Source: a virus. Taken from it: a DNA stretch of 22,913 nt. Positions 1 to 8,207 of the stretch are shown piece by piece. A program made the position numbers and the translations under genes. The DNA lies in IMG/VR virus record IMGVR_UViG_3300031757_000763, positions 1 through 22,913 of that record; one strand, written 5' to 3'. Position 1 is the stretch's first letter. The number at the start of each line of letters is the position of its first letter. The notes under the pieces are model-generated. The model saw only the letters and a list, made by a program, of their open reading frames with translations, did not search any database and was not told the origin of the DNA.

Positions 1-558
1 GTTGGTGATGATTCAACATTACTAGTTGATACTGCTAATAGTTCTATTCCATATTCAGTTATAAGTGGTGCACCAACAATTCCATCTACTACAACAGATT
101 TAAGTGAAGGAACAAATTTATATTACACAGATGCAAGAGCTGATGCAAGAATTACAGCCGCTGACACAGATGATCTGTCAGAAGGTTCAACAAATTTATA
201 TTACACAGACGCTAGGGTAACAACAAAACTTGGAAGTGTATCTTCACATATTATTCCTGATACTGACGTTACTTACGACTTAGGTTCTAATTCAAACAGA
301 TTTAAAGATTTATATCTAAGTGGAACAACTATCCATTTAGGTAGTTCGCAGTTAAGCGTAGATGCTAATGGTAACTTTGCTTTTAGTGGTGGTGTTAAAT
401 CACAGCCAGTATTAGGTGATGATTCAACAGTACTAGTTGATACTGCTAATAGCCAAATTCCTTATGCTGTAATTAATTTTGATGGTCTTCCAACTTCAGA
501 CCCTGGGACTCCAGGACAACTTTGGCGGAATGGAAACGACGTGAAGATAAGCGTATAA
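1..558 (+). CDS. Phage fibre-like structural protein, C-terminal part
   Basis: This is the last 185 residues of a protein that begins outside the window; the reading frame is open from base 1 to a TAA at 556-558. The visible part has two copies of a LYYTDAR-type unit (residues 40-47 and 61-68), a common module of phage tail-fibre and other virion structural proteins. A GDDSTxLVDTAN block occurs twice (residues 2-13 and 140-151) and brackets them. The end, with DGLPTSDPGTPGQLW followed by a short beta-rich tail, is typical of structural proteins of marine T4-like phages. It is probably part of an adsorption fibre or baseplate-associated fibre. No catalytic motif is visible. The next gene, also fibre-like, follows after 36 bases. 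The exact virion position cannot be told from sequence. Confidence 0.8.
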   Translation, partial: VGDDSTLLVDTANSSIPYSVISGAPTIPSTTTDLSEGTNLYYTDARADARITAADTDDLSEGSTNLYYTDARVTTKLGSVSSHIIPDTDVTYDLGSNSNRFKDLYLSGTTIHLGSSQLSVDANGNFAFSGGVKSQPVLGDDSTVLVDTANSQIPYAVINFDGLPTSDPGTPGQLWRNGNDVKISV

Positions 559-566
559 TGGATACG

Positions 567-574
567 GTAAATAT
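567..574 (+). promoter_or_regulatory. Late-promoter-like motif GTAAATAT
   Basis: GTAAATAT resembles the T4 late promoter element TATAAATA. It lies in the 36-base gap before the large fibre gene, with 20 bases between the motif and the ATG at 595. A second AT-rich stretch, TATAAAATA, follows at 576-584 and could be the real element. Similar motifs at similar spacing precede five other genes in the window. Confidence 0.4.
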
Positions 575-594
575 GTATAAAATAGGAAACAACA

Positions 595-3453
595 ATGGCA
601 AATAGAATACCACTAATAGTTGATATTATCGACGACAATAAAATTAAGGAATTACCAGTAGGTGATAGTCTTGATTTAGGCGGAGCTGGTGTCACTAATG
701 CTGGAACTATTAACGCAACAGACATTAGAATTAATAATGTCTCGTTTAATAATCCATTTAGTGGTGACTATAACGATCTAACAAATAAACCTGTTATTCC
801 TGAAGTTCCAGGTGCCTTAAGTGCTTTTGCAAATGATGTTGGATATTTGTCAGCAGGAATTACAACAGATGCTGTTACTGATCAGGGAGAAGGTGTTGTT
901 AATAAGTACTTCTCAGATGCTTTAGCTGATGCACGTATACAAGCGGCAAAATTATCACAGTTATCTAATGTAGCAACAGTTACATCAGCAGACGATGGTA
1001 AAGTTATTTACTATGATCATTCAACACTAACATTTAAATTTACAAATGTAGTTACTGAATCTGATACACTTGATACAGTTTTATCAAGAGGTAACGTATC
1101 AACACACGATATTAATACAACAGGTAAAGTTTATTTTGCTAATAAATTTGATACAGAAGAAGAATTATTTGCTGTAAGTCCATCAATATATCATGGAATG
1201 TTTGCTCATGTCCATGCAACAGGTAAAGCCTATTTTGCACATCATGATGGTTGGTTTCCGTTAGTAAAAGAAGGCGATGGCTTAACAGCACTACAAGTTG
1301 CCGCTGACGACTCAACAATAAGAACAATTAGTACTGGAGAGTCAATCAAGTTTGCTGGTGGTACTGGAGTTTCGACTGCCAGTGATGCAGAAGGTAACAT
1401 AACATTTTCAATTGGTAACTTAGGTGACCTAGTAGATGTTGGTGTAGCAGGAGCAACTACTGGACAAGCACTAATATTTGATGCAGGTGGAGGTACTTGG
1501 GGACCAGGATCAGTTGCAAGTAGCATAAACGATTTAGGAGATTTAGGAGATGTTGATACAGCTACTACAACTCCAGTTGACGACTATGTTTTAAGTTTTA
1601 AAGGTGCAACATCAAAATGGGAACCACGAGTATTAAACAATGTTAATGCGGCAACTGTTACTTCGGCTCCAGATGGAACTAACGTAACACAATTTCTAAC
1701 TTTTGTTGCTTTAAGTAACGGTAATAATCAAGCACTAAGAACAGATGCTTCAGTAACTTATAATCCAAGTACAAATGTTTTAAGTGCAGATTCAGTTAAC
1801 GCAACTAATTTTAATGGTACTAATTTAAATATATCAGGAAATATTGCAAACGGCGTAAATGAAGTACAATTTGCTGGAAATATTAAAGTAGCAAGTGCTA
1901 AAGAAGTTAGATACTATGATGGTAATAATACAAACTTTATGGGATTTAGATCCCCAGCGGCTGTAACAACAAATAAAACATTTATTTGGCCAGACGGTGA
2001 TGGAACTATAAATCAAGTATTAAGTACTGACGGGAATACAACTTTAAGTTGGGCAACAATAACTCCAGGTGATGTAAATCAAGATGCATTTAAAACAATA
2101 GAAGTTTCAGGACAAACAAGTGTTGTAGCAGATGCACCAACTGATACATTAACGTTTGTTGCTGGTACTAATATGACAATTACTACAAGTGGTGATGAAA
2201 TTACATTCATTGCCGCAGGTGGTGGCGGTGGTGGAACACCAGGTGGTGCTGATACACAAGTACAATTTAATGATGCAAGTGCATTTGGTGGCGATGCAGG
2301 ATTAACATATAACAAAACAACCGATACCTTATCAGGTATTAATATAGTTGCTACTAAAATTACAGCTGATGAAGTTGTAAGTTCAGGTGCAGGTATACCA
2401 ACTATATCTTCTGCAAGTAATTTAATTTTAGATGCGGCAAGTGCCGTAGTAATATCACAAGCACCTTTACGTTTAGGAAATTTTGATAATGACGGAATAG
2501 CAGTTCTTACTGGATCAGCTGGTGATGTAATTTATAACCGTTCAGCAAAACAATTAGTATTCCATGATGGTACAGATTGGTTACCAACAGCAGATAGCTT
2601 TAAATTTAGTGTTGGGGCAGATGACTCAACTTTAAGAACAATTAGTAAAGATGAATCAATTAAATTTATTGGTGGAACTAATATTACAACTGCCAGTGAT
2701 GCAGAAGGCAATATTACAATTACTGGAGCGGCTTCATCAGAATTAAACGACTTAACAGATGTTGTTAGTGACGCGGCAAACTTTACAAATAGTATAAAAA
2801 TTGGTGATGCAACAACTGGTACTTTAAGTAGTGCTGAAAAAAATACTATGGTGGGACACGAAGCTGGTAATTCAATTACTAGCGGTGATTCAAATACTTT
2901 CATAGGATTTCAAGCTGGTACAAATACAAGTAGTAATAGTAATAATACTATTATTGGTAGTTTTGCTGGTACTGGGTCAGAAAGCGATACTGTTATAATT
3001 GCCGCAGGTACTACTGAACGTTTACGAATTAGCAGTACCGGTTTATTAAGAATTGCTGAAGGCTCTGATATAGACTTTAGTGGTACTGACGGATATGTAT
3101 TAAGATATCGTGATAGTGACGGTAAATGGCTTGCCCAATTACCTGGACTTTCTTTTAGTGTTATTAATAATGGATCAACAGCATATAGATGGACTGGACC
3201 TGGTACAGTTAGTACTACAGACAATCCAGGTCTTACATTTTATAAAGGATTCTCGTACACTATTATTAATGGAGGAGGGGCTACACATCCATTAGAAATT
3301 AGAGTAAGTGCCGGTGGCGCGGCTTACACAGATGGTGTGTCGGGTGATAAAGATGGAACACAATTACTTACAGTTCCAATGGATGCTCCGTCGTCATTAG
3401 TTTACCAATGTACTAGCCATAGTGCAATGGTTGGTAATATTACTATTGCATAA
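595..3453 (+). CDS. Large tail-fibre-like protein with cupredoxin-like C-terminal domain
   Basis: A 952-residue beta-rich, Ser/Thr/Asn/Gly-rich protein with no signal peptide or membrane segment, consistent with a long virion fibre. Visible modules: a YFSDALADARI unit near residue 105; a 35-residue block (ADDST...ASDAEGNITF) at about 237-271, repeated at about 675-709; a glycine run with GGADTQVQFND near 545-570, frequent in phage fibres; and a GHEAG/GFQAG/GSFAG-type turn repeat at about 747-790, as in trimeric adhesins and fibres. The last ~90 residues look like a small cupredoxin-fold domain, with H898 (HPLEI), C939, H942 and M945 (YQCTSHSAMVG) at copper-ligand positions. The start follows an AGGAAAC Shine-Dalgarno sequence. 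The likely role is host attachment. A fibre function is well supported; copper binding is inference. Confidence 0.82.
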   Translation: MANRIPLIVDIIDDNKIKELPVGDSLDLGGAGVTNAGTINATDIRINNVSFNNPFSGDYNDLTNKPVIPEVPGALSAFANDVGYLSAGITTDAVTDQGEGVVNKYFSDALADARIQAAKLSQLSNVATVTSADDGKVIYYDHSTLTFKFTNVVTESDTLDTVLSRGNVSTHDINTTGKVYFANKFDTEEELFAVSPSIYHGMFAHVHATGKAYFAHHDGWFPLVKEGDGLTALQVAADDSTIRTISTGESIKFAGGTGVSTASDAEGNITFSIGNLGDLVDVGVAGATTGQALIFDAGGGTWGPGSVASSINDLGDLGDVDTATTTPVDDYVLSFKGATSKWEPRVLNNVNAATVTSAPDGTNVTQFLTFVALSNGNNQALRTDASVTYNPSTNVLSADSVNATNFNGTNLNISGNIANGVNEVQFAGNIKVASAKEVRYYDGNNTNFMGFRSPAAVTTNKTFIWPDGDGTINQVLSTDGNTTLSWATITPGDVNQDAFKTIEVSGQTSVVADAPTDTLTFVAGTNMTITTSGDEITFIAAGGGGGGTPGGADTQVQFNDASAFGGDAGLTYNKTTDTLSGINIVATKITADEVVSSGAGIPTISSASNLILDAASAVVISQAPLRLGNFDNDGIAVLTGSAGDVIYNRSAKQLVFHDGTDWLPTADSFKFSVGADDSTLRTISKDESIKFIGGTNITTASDAEGNITITGAASSELNDLTDVVSDAANFTNSIKIGDATTGTLSSAEKNTMVGHEAGNSITSGDSNTFIGFQAGTNTSSNSNNTIIGSFAGTGSESDTVIIAAGTTERLRISSTGLLRIAEGSDIDFSGTDGYVLRYRDSDGKWLAQLPGLSFSVINNGSTAYRWTGPGTVSTTDNPGLTFYKGFSYTIINGGGATHPLEIRVSAGGAAYTDGVSGDKDGTQLLTVPMDAPSSLVYQCTSHSAMVGNITIA
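1303..1407 (+). repeat. First copy of 35-residue fibre repeat
   Basis: Codes for ADDSTIRTISTGESIKF...ASDAEGNITF. It matches a second copy at 2617-2721 in the same gene with conservative changes. Both copies follow a segment ending in a DGWFP/DGTDWLPT-type motif, so the duplicated unit may be somewhat longer than marked. Confidence 0.7.
2617..2721 (+). repeat. Second copy of 35-residue fibre repeat
   Basis: Codes for ADDSTLRTISKDESIKF...ASDAEGNITI, the partner of 1303-1407. The DNA has diverged mostly at third positions while the protein is conserved. This points to an old internal duplication kept by selection rather than a recent one. Confidence 0.7.
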
Positions 3454-3462
3454 GGAGAAGCT

Positions 3463-4977
3463 ATGAGTGAAAAACATTATGTTGTTTCTTTACATAAAGG
3501 CTTTAACAAAAATGAAGTCATTGACGATCTAAACAGAGACACGACTACAGACTTTACCGTCGACAGTAATATAATTCCAGATAGAGAAGTACAAAACGTA
3601 AACACTAGACCTTCTAGTAAACGTATCTTTGAAATAGCCCTTACAGACGAAGAAGCAGAAAAACTTAAAAACGATCCTAGAGTAGGTGATGTTAATACAC
3701 CACTTGTATGGAACGACGACTGGATGGATTACGAACAAACTGAAGATTGGACTAGAGATTCTACTTCAACAACAAGAGGTAACTGGGGACTCTTAAGACA
3801 CGGTAATACAGATAATGCTTGGGGACTTAATGTTACGTCAGATCTTCCTGCTGGAACAACTTATGATTATCATTTAGACGGTACTGGTGTTGATTATGTT
3901 CATCAAGAAAGTAAATTTAGATATACACACGAACAATGGCAAGATAAAAACGGCGTTAGTCGTTTAGTACCTTTTCAATGGAACGAACTTCCTAACTGTA
4001 GTCTTATACCTTTTCAAGATTATACTAACACCGCAGGAACAAGTTACCATGCAACTCATTGTGCAGGGACAGCCGTAGGAAAAGATTATGGTTGGGCCAA
4101 GAATGCAAACATTTATTGTTTAGATATGGCTATAAGTTCTTCATACTGGTTCGATGCAATTAAAGAATTTCATAAAGCTAAAGCTGTTGACCCTGTTACA
4201 GGAGTTAAAAGACCAACAGTAGTAGGAGCAAGTTGGGGATATAAAGCATATTTTACTAATATAACAGACATTCAATTTAGAGGTGCTAGTGTAGGAAGTG
4301 TTAAGAGTGCTAACTTTGGAATGATCGGTGATGCATTTAACAAATTTAATGCAAATCTTTATCAACTTAATGTTGAAGTTGAAGAAATGCAAGACGAAGG
4401 TGTACACTATATAAAAAGTGCAGGAAATCAATATCAAAAACTTTGCTACGATGGAGATATAGACTTTGACAATCATATTACTTGCGGTATTAACGTAGGT
4501 AATATTACCGCAGGTAATCCTATATACTATAATAGAGGAGCAGGTAATATAGGTCCTGAAACAATTGTTTGCGGAAATATTGATAGTGAATTATATAATA
4601 ATGTTGAAGCTACAGCTTCATCTAGTGATAAAGGTCCTAGAGTTGACGTATGGGCGGCTGGTACAGATATTATTAGTGCTACAAATACTGATGATACTGC
4701 AATATTAAATCTTAGTGGAACATCAATGGCTACTCCACAAGTATCAGGAATGAGTTGTTTATTATTACAATTAAATCCAGGATGGACACCTGCACAATTA
4801 CGCAAATGGTGGCAAGACAATGCAATTAAAGATTTAATGCATCAAGGTTCAACAGATGAAGGTACACCATCTACTTTTTTCTCAAATGATAGAAGTTTAA
4901 TGAATGGTTCTAATAGAATAGCTTATTTGCCATATGTAGTTAATAGAGCATTAACAACAAACGTAGGGATACTTTAA
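3463..4977 (+). CDS. Subtilisin-like (S8) protease homologue with altered catalytic Asp
   Basis: A 504-residue subtilase-family protein. Residues 3-83 resemble an inhibitor-I9-type propeptide (YVVSLHKGF, then LTDEEAEKLKNDPRV); the peptidase domain spans about 105-450. Visible elements: His box YHATHCAG with H196, oxyanion region SAGN with N322, and Ser box GTSMATP with S421. At the position of the catalytic Asp the sequence is HQESKF, so E149 (codon 3907-3909) replaces Asp, and the Gly of the D-x-G motif is lost too. The paralogue directly downstream keeps the normal motif. It may therefore be a weak or inactive protease, or a partner of the second one. The SD is AAGGAG. It sits among fibre genes, so virion association or processing of structural proteins is likely. 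No signal peptide is evident. Family assignment is secure; activity is not. Confidence 0.88.
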   Translation: MSEKHYVVSLHKGFNKNEVIDDLNRDTTTDFTVDSNIIPDREVQNVNTRPSSKRIFEIALTDEEAEKLKNDPRVGDVNTPLVWNDDWMDYEQTEDWTRDSTSTTRGNWGLLRHGNTDNAWGLNVTSDLPAGTTYDYHLDGTGVDYVHQESKFRYTHEQWQDKNGVSRLVPFQWNELPNCSLIPFQDYTNTAGTSYHATHCAGTAVGKDYGWAKNANIYCLDMAISSSYWFDAIKEFHKAKAVDPVTGVKRPTVVGASWGYKAYFTNITDIQFRGASVGSVKSANFGMIGDAFNKFNANLYQLNVEVEEMQDEGVHYIKSAGNQYQKLCYDGDIDFDNHITCGINVGNITAGNPIYYNRGAGNIGPETIVCGNIDSELYNNVEATASSSDKGPRVDVWAAGTDIISATNTDDTAILNLSGTSMATPQVSGMSCLLLQLNPGWTPAQLRKWWQDNAIKDLMHQGSTDEGTPSTFFSNDRSLMNGSNRIAYLPYVVNRALTTNVGIL

Positions 4978-6587
4978 TGGCTGGTGAAAAAGAATATATA
5001 GTTGTTACTAAAAAAGGTATCGATGTTGCAGAAATAGAACAAGAACTAGGAAGAGATACTTCTAGTGATGCTTCTGTTAGTGCAAACGTGCCAGGTAGAA
5101 CTGTTGATGTAGCTTATGCTAAAAAACATAATAATAGAATGACTCATTATATGTTAACTGATGCCGAAGCGGCAGAGTTATCAAAAGATCCAAGAATACA
5201 TATAGTAGAAGGAAAACCAGATCCAGCGAATAAAGAATTATACCAAACACAAATTGGTCAATTTGATCGGTCAGGTGTAAATGATCAAGATGCCGTTAAT
5301 TGGGGATTAAAAAGACACATTCTTAAAGAATATGATTTGGCGGCGGCAACTAATGGGTACACAGGAAATTATACTTATGCATTAGATGGTACAGGTGTTG
5401 ACGTTGTTATACAAGATGACGGTGTTGATCCTACAGGACATCCTGAATGGGAAGATGCAAATGGCACTACAAGATTTATACAACTAGATTGGAATACAAT
5501 TATTCCAGGGACAATGGGAACAAATCATTATACAAATATTACCGGCGATAGTCAACCAGCAGGAGAACACGGAAGTCATTGTTGTGGTATTGCCGCAGGT
5601 AAAACTTATGGTTGGGCCAAGAATTCAAAAATTTATTCAGTAAGAGTATTTGGCGGTGCTGAAGAGGTTTCTGAACCATTTGATGTTATTAGACTTTTTC
5701 ACGAACAAAAACCTATTGATCCTGTTACAGGATTTAAACGTCCGACAATTGTAAATCAAAGTTGGGGCTATGGTTATTACTATCCACTTGGCGGTGGGTT
5801 TGGGCAAGTAACATCTATTTTTTACAAAGGAGTAGATCAAGGTATTGTTACTCAAAACTGGACGTCTGGTACTTTTACACAATACGGATGTCCTAACAAT
5901 AAACATCCAATATCATATTCTTCAGTAAACACTGAACAAGAACAATTAACAGATTCAGGAGTAATTTGTGTTAATGCCGCGGGTAATGGATATCATCCTA
6001 TTTCAGGCCCTAATGCTCCATACAATAGTGACATTTATGATAGTTACTATACAAATAGCTTATATGGGGTGACGCCAATTTATTATAACCAGGCTGGTTC
6101 TCCAATAAGTGATGACACAATTGTTGTAGCAAACTTAGATCAGGGTCTATTTGGTACTGAAGAAATGATAAGAAATGATAGTGAAAGAGGACCACGTATT
6201 GATATAATAGCGGCTGGTGATGATATTACAAGTGCTACAAGTCAAGTAAGTACATATGGTTCAAAACAACTTTACCCTGGAAGTGCTTCTCACTATATTG
6301 CACGAATAGGTGGCACATCAATGGCATCTCCACAAATTTGTGGAATAGGTGCATTATGGTTACAAGCAAATCCAGGCGGAACAGCACAACAATTTAAAGA
6401 TTTTCTAGCAATACACTCTACAGCTAATTGCTATGATAGTGGAACAGATGAAGATTTTAATGCTTTCAACGCCATTCCAAGACGCTATGGTGCGCCAAAT
6501 AAAATACTACATTGGCCATATAGTAGTCCTAATCCTTGGGGATTCAAAGGTAGTAGTGGAAGCAGTACTCCTGGAATAAATACATAA
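4977..6587 (+). CDS. Subtilisin-like (S8) serine protease, complete triad
   Basis: A 536-residue subtilase. An I9-type propeptide is seen at about residues 5-80 (EYIVVTKKGID, then LTDAEAAELSKDPRIHIVE). The catalytic domain has D147 in VVIQDDGVD, H198 in EHGSHCCG, oxyanion N337 in NAAGN and S448 in GGTSMASPQ, so the full Asp/His/Ser triad is present. It is clearly a paralogue of the gene before it: propeptide layout, the GWAKN segment, the DPVTG-KRPT stretch and the SWGY strand all align. Its ATG shares one base with the upstream stop (TAATG), which indicates translational coupling. Possible roles are maturation of the neighbouring fibres or digestion of host surface protein during adsorption; the sequence does not decide between these. 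The Gly/Ser-rich C-terminus (about 520-536) may be a linker or anchor. Confidence 0.92.
   Translation: MAGEKEYIVVTKKGIDVAEIEQELGRDTSSDASVSANVPGRTVDVAYAKKHNNRMTHYMLTDAEAAELSKDPRIHIVEGKPDPANKELYQTQIGQFDRSGVNDQDAVNWGLKRHILKEYDLAAATNGYTGNYTYALDGTGVDVVIQDDGVDPTGHPEWEDANGTTRFIQLDWNTIIPGTMGTNHYTNITGDSQPAGEHGSHCCGIAAGKTYGWAKNSKIYSVRVFGGAEEVSEPFDVIRLFHEQKPIDPVTGFKRPTIVNQSWGYGYYYPLGGGFGQVTSIFYKGVDQGIVTQNWTSGTFTQYGCPNNKHPISYSSVNTEQEQLTDSGVICVNAAGNGYHPISGPNAPYNSDIYDSYYTNSLYGVTPIYYNQAGSPISDDTIVVANLDQGLFGTEEMIRNDSERGPRIDIIAAGDDITSATSQVSTYGSKQLYPGSASHYIARIGGTSMASPQICGIGALWLQANPGGTAQQFKDFLAIHSTANCYDSGTDEDFNAFNAIPRRYGAPNKILHWPYSSPNPWGFKGSSGSSTPGINT
6575..6583 (+). promoter_or_regulatory. Late-promoter-like motif AATAAATAC
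   Basis: AATAAATAC overlaps the last codons of the upstream protease gene and ends 17 bases before the ATG at 6601. It matches the core ATAAATA of the T4 late promoter and could start a unit carrying the short fibre protein, the YHYH protein and the SbmA-like transporter. Confidence 0.45.
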
Positions 6588-6600
6588 GAAGAGAGATAAA

Positions 6601-7305
6601 ATGGCACTACAAGATATCAACATAGGAACACTAGCAAACGACGGTACAGGTGATGACCTACGTGAAGCATTCATTAAAGTTAATCAAAACTTTGAGGATT
6701 TAGATCTACGCTCTCCAGAATCAACAACTGCAAGTAATTTAGGTAATGTTGGTGAAGGAGTTTTTTATCAAAAAGCTGGTTCCGATTTACAATTTAAAAA
6801 GTTAGTATCTGGTGCTAATATTACATTAACATCTTCAACAAATGGAATTACAGTTAATGCAACAGGTGGATTACAACAATTAAATGTTGTATCTGATTCC
6901 GGATCTAAACAATTAGTTGATGGCGATACATTAAATATATTTGGAGGAACTGGTATTGGTACAAGTATTGCTGGTGATAATTTAACAATTAATTCAACTA
7001 CTGAACTATCTACTGATACTACTCCTGTATTAGGAGGAAACCTAGATGCAAACGGAAATAATCTTATTAATGGTGGCACATTAACAGCAAGTACTTTTGC
7101 AGGTGCTTTCCAAGGAAACTTAACTGGATTAGTATACGGAGTAGACATTAGATTAATTGCTCCTAATACAGCTGGTTTTAACTTTGGTACTCTTAGTAAT
7201 GTAATTACAAGTGTAGTTGATTGGATAATTTATCAAACTGATATTGACTTTGGTAGTATGTTTACACCAGATCCAAGAGTATTTGATGCAGGGACAATAG
7301 CGTAA
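6601..7305 (+). CDS. Fibre-type virion structural protein
   Basis: A 234-residue protein whose N-terminus (residues 1-35: INIGT-ANDGTGDDLREAF-KVNQNFEDL) is a recognisable module at the start of many structural proteins of marine T4-like phages. It probably serves as the attachment or trimerisation part. The remainder is Thr/Asn/Gly-rich beta sequence (TTPVLGGNLDANGNNLINGGT, then a GFNFGTL-type end) as in fibres. No enzymatic motif is seen. An AAGAAGAGAG purine stretch precedes the ATG. It is much shorter than the fibres around it, so it may be a connector or a short fibre. The virion role is likely; the exact position is unknown. Confidence 0.78.
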   Translation: MALQDINIGTLANDGTGDDLREAFIKVNQNFEDLDLRSPESTTASNLGNVGEGVFYQKAGSDLQFKKLVSGANITLTSSTNGITVNATGGLQQLNVVSDSGSKQLVDGDTLNIFGGTGIGTSIAGDNLTINSTTELSTDTTPVLGGNLDANGNNLINGGTLTASTFAGAFQGNLTGLVYGVDIRLIAPNTAGFNFGTLSNVITSVVDWIIYQTDIDFGSMFTPDPRVFDAGTIA

Positions 7306-7315
7306 GGAAAGAGAT

Positions 7316-8194
7316 ATGGCAACATTAACAATTACATCAAATGGTTTACCTAATCCGGCGGCATTCGGAAATGCATTCGGAAATAATGATTTTTCGCCAA
7401 ACGTAAATACTGCGATTGCACAATCTTATAATTATTCTATTGTATATCGCGGTGGAGAAAATACTACTAATGCACAGGTAACAGTTCCTTTAACACCAAT
7501 GGGTATTATGTCTAACGGTGTTATATTTTTTAATCCTTCAGTAGGTCCAACAACTGTTCCACCAGGACTTGATCCTGTAACAGATGCACCAGGCGATGGC
7601 TTTGAATATAATGCAGTAGCATTTAGATCAAACTTTGGTGGCGACGATGCAGGTGGATGGCCAGAAACTAACGGACAATATCATTATATGTCTGGAATGT
7701 TTATGTTTTTACCAACAGGTTCAGCAGAATCAAATCCATCTTGGGATGCCGCTATGTTAACAGCGTCAACTCCGACGCCAACTTATTACACGGGAACTAA
7801 TTACAGTAGTGATAACTTTAGACACGCAGATGGACATAGTAAGATACTTGGATATTGTTTTGACGGATATCCAATTTACGGACCATATTCATACGTAGAT
7901 CCTAATGCAGAATTAGGAACCGCAGTTACTAGAATGACTTCATCATATCAATACTATACTACAGAACCAACTGGACGTGGTTACACTTATGGTGAAAAAG
8001 CGGCTGGTACATTTGTTAATGATCATGAATACCAAGTAGGTACTGGTCATTTAGATGCATACAACGGTCGATACAACAAAACTCCTGACTATCCAAACGG
8101 AACATGGGCATATTACTTGTCAGTGGATTCAAACCTTCAACCGGTTTATCCATACATAGTTGGTCCATCAACCAAACATCAGCGTAGCGTTTAA
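7316..8194 (+). CDS. YHYH-domain protein
   Basis: A 292-residue protein with the hallmarks of the YHYH domain family: a GQYHYM segment (residues 120-125), GHSKILGYCFDGYPIYGPYSY (173-193) and a C-terminal HLDAYNGRYNKTPDYPNGTWAYY...YPYIVGP block (245-283). The family name motif YHYH is here YHYM, so the second His is replaced. The biochemical role of the family is not established. The domain is found in bacteria and in virion proteins of marine phages. Conserved His residues (H123, H170, H174) could bind a metal, but this is inference. No signal peptide is seen; the N-terminal ~100 residues are less conserved. The SD is AAGGAAAGAG, 10 bases after the previous stop. Position within the fibre block suggests a virion component. 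Confidence 0.8.
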   Translation: MATLTITSNGLPNPAAFGNAFGNNDFSPNVNTAIAQSYNYSIVYRGGENTTNAQVTVPLTPMGIMSNGVIFFNPSVGPTTVPPGLDPVTDAPGDGFEYNAVAFRSNFGGDDAGGWPETNGQYHYMSGMFMFLPTGSAESNPSWDAAMLTASTPTPTYYTGTNYSSDNFRHADGHSKILGYCFDGYPIYGPYSYVDPNAELGTAVTRMTSSYQYYTTEPTGRGYTYGEKAAGTFVNDHEYQVGTGHLDAYNGRYNKTPDYPNGTWAYYLSVDSNLQPVYPYIVGPSTKHQRSV

Positions 8195-8207
8195 GACGTT
8201 ATAGATT

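Noticed and set aside
112-235. Short direct repeats that could suggest a CRISPR-like array
   Set aside because: The copies are in frame, differ in sequence and encode the YYTDAR fibre module; there are no uniform repeats with spacers.
1242-1526. Minus-strand open frames opposite the fibre genes (also 2079-2315, 2532-2903, 2910-3224)
   Set aside because: They are Ser/Val/Pro-rich mirror images of the repetitive plus-strand coding, without SDs or recognisable domains.
4141-4476. Cys/Ile/Phe-rich minus-strand frames in the protease and Ig-like genes (also 12131-12346)
   Set aside because: They lie wholly within confident plus-strand genes, have low-complexity composition typical of antisense AT-rich coding, and lack SDs.
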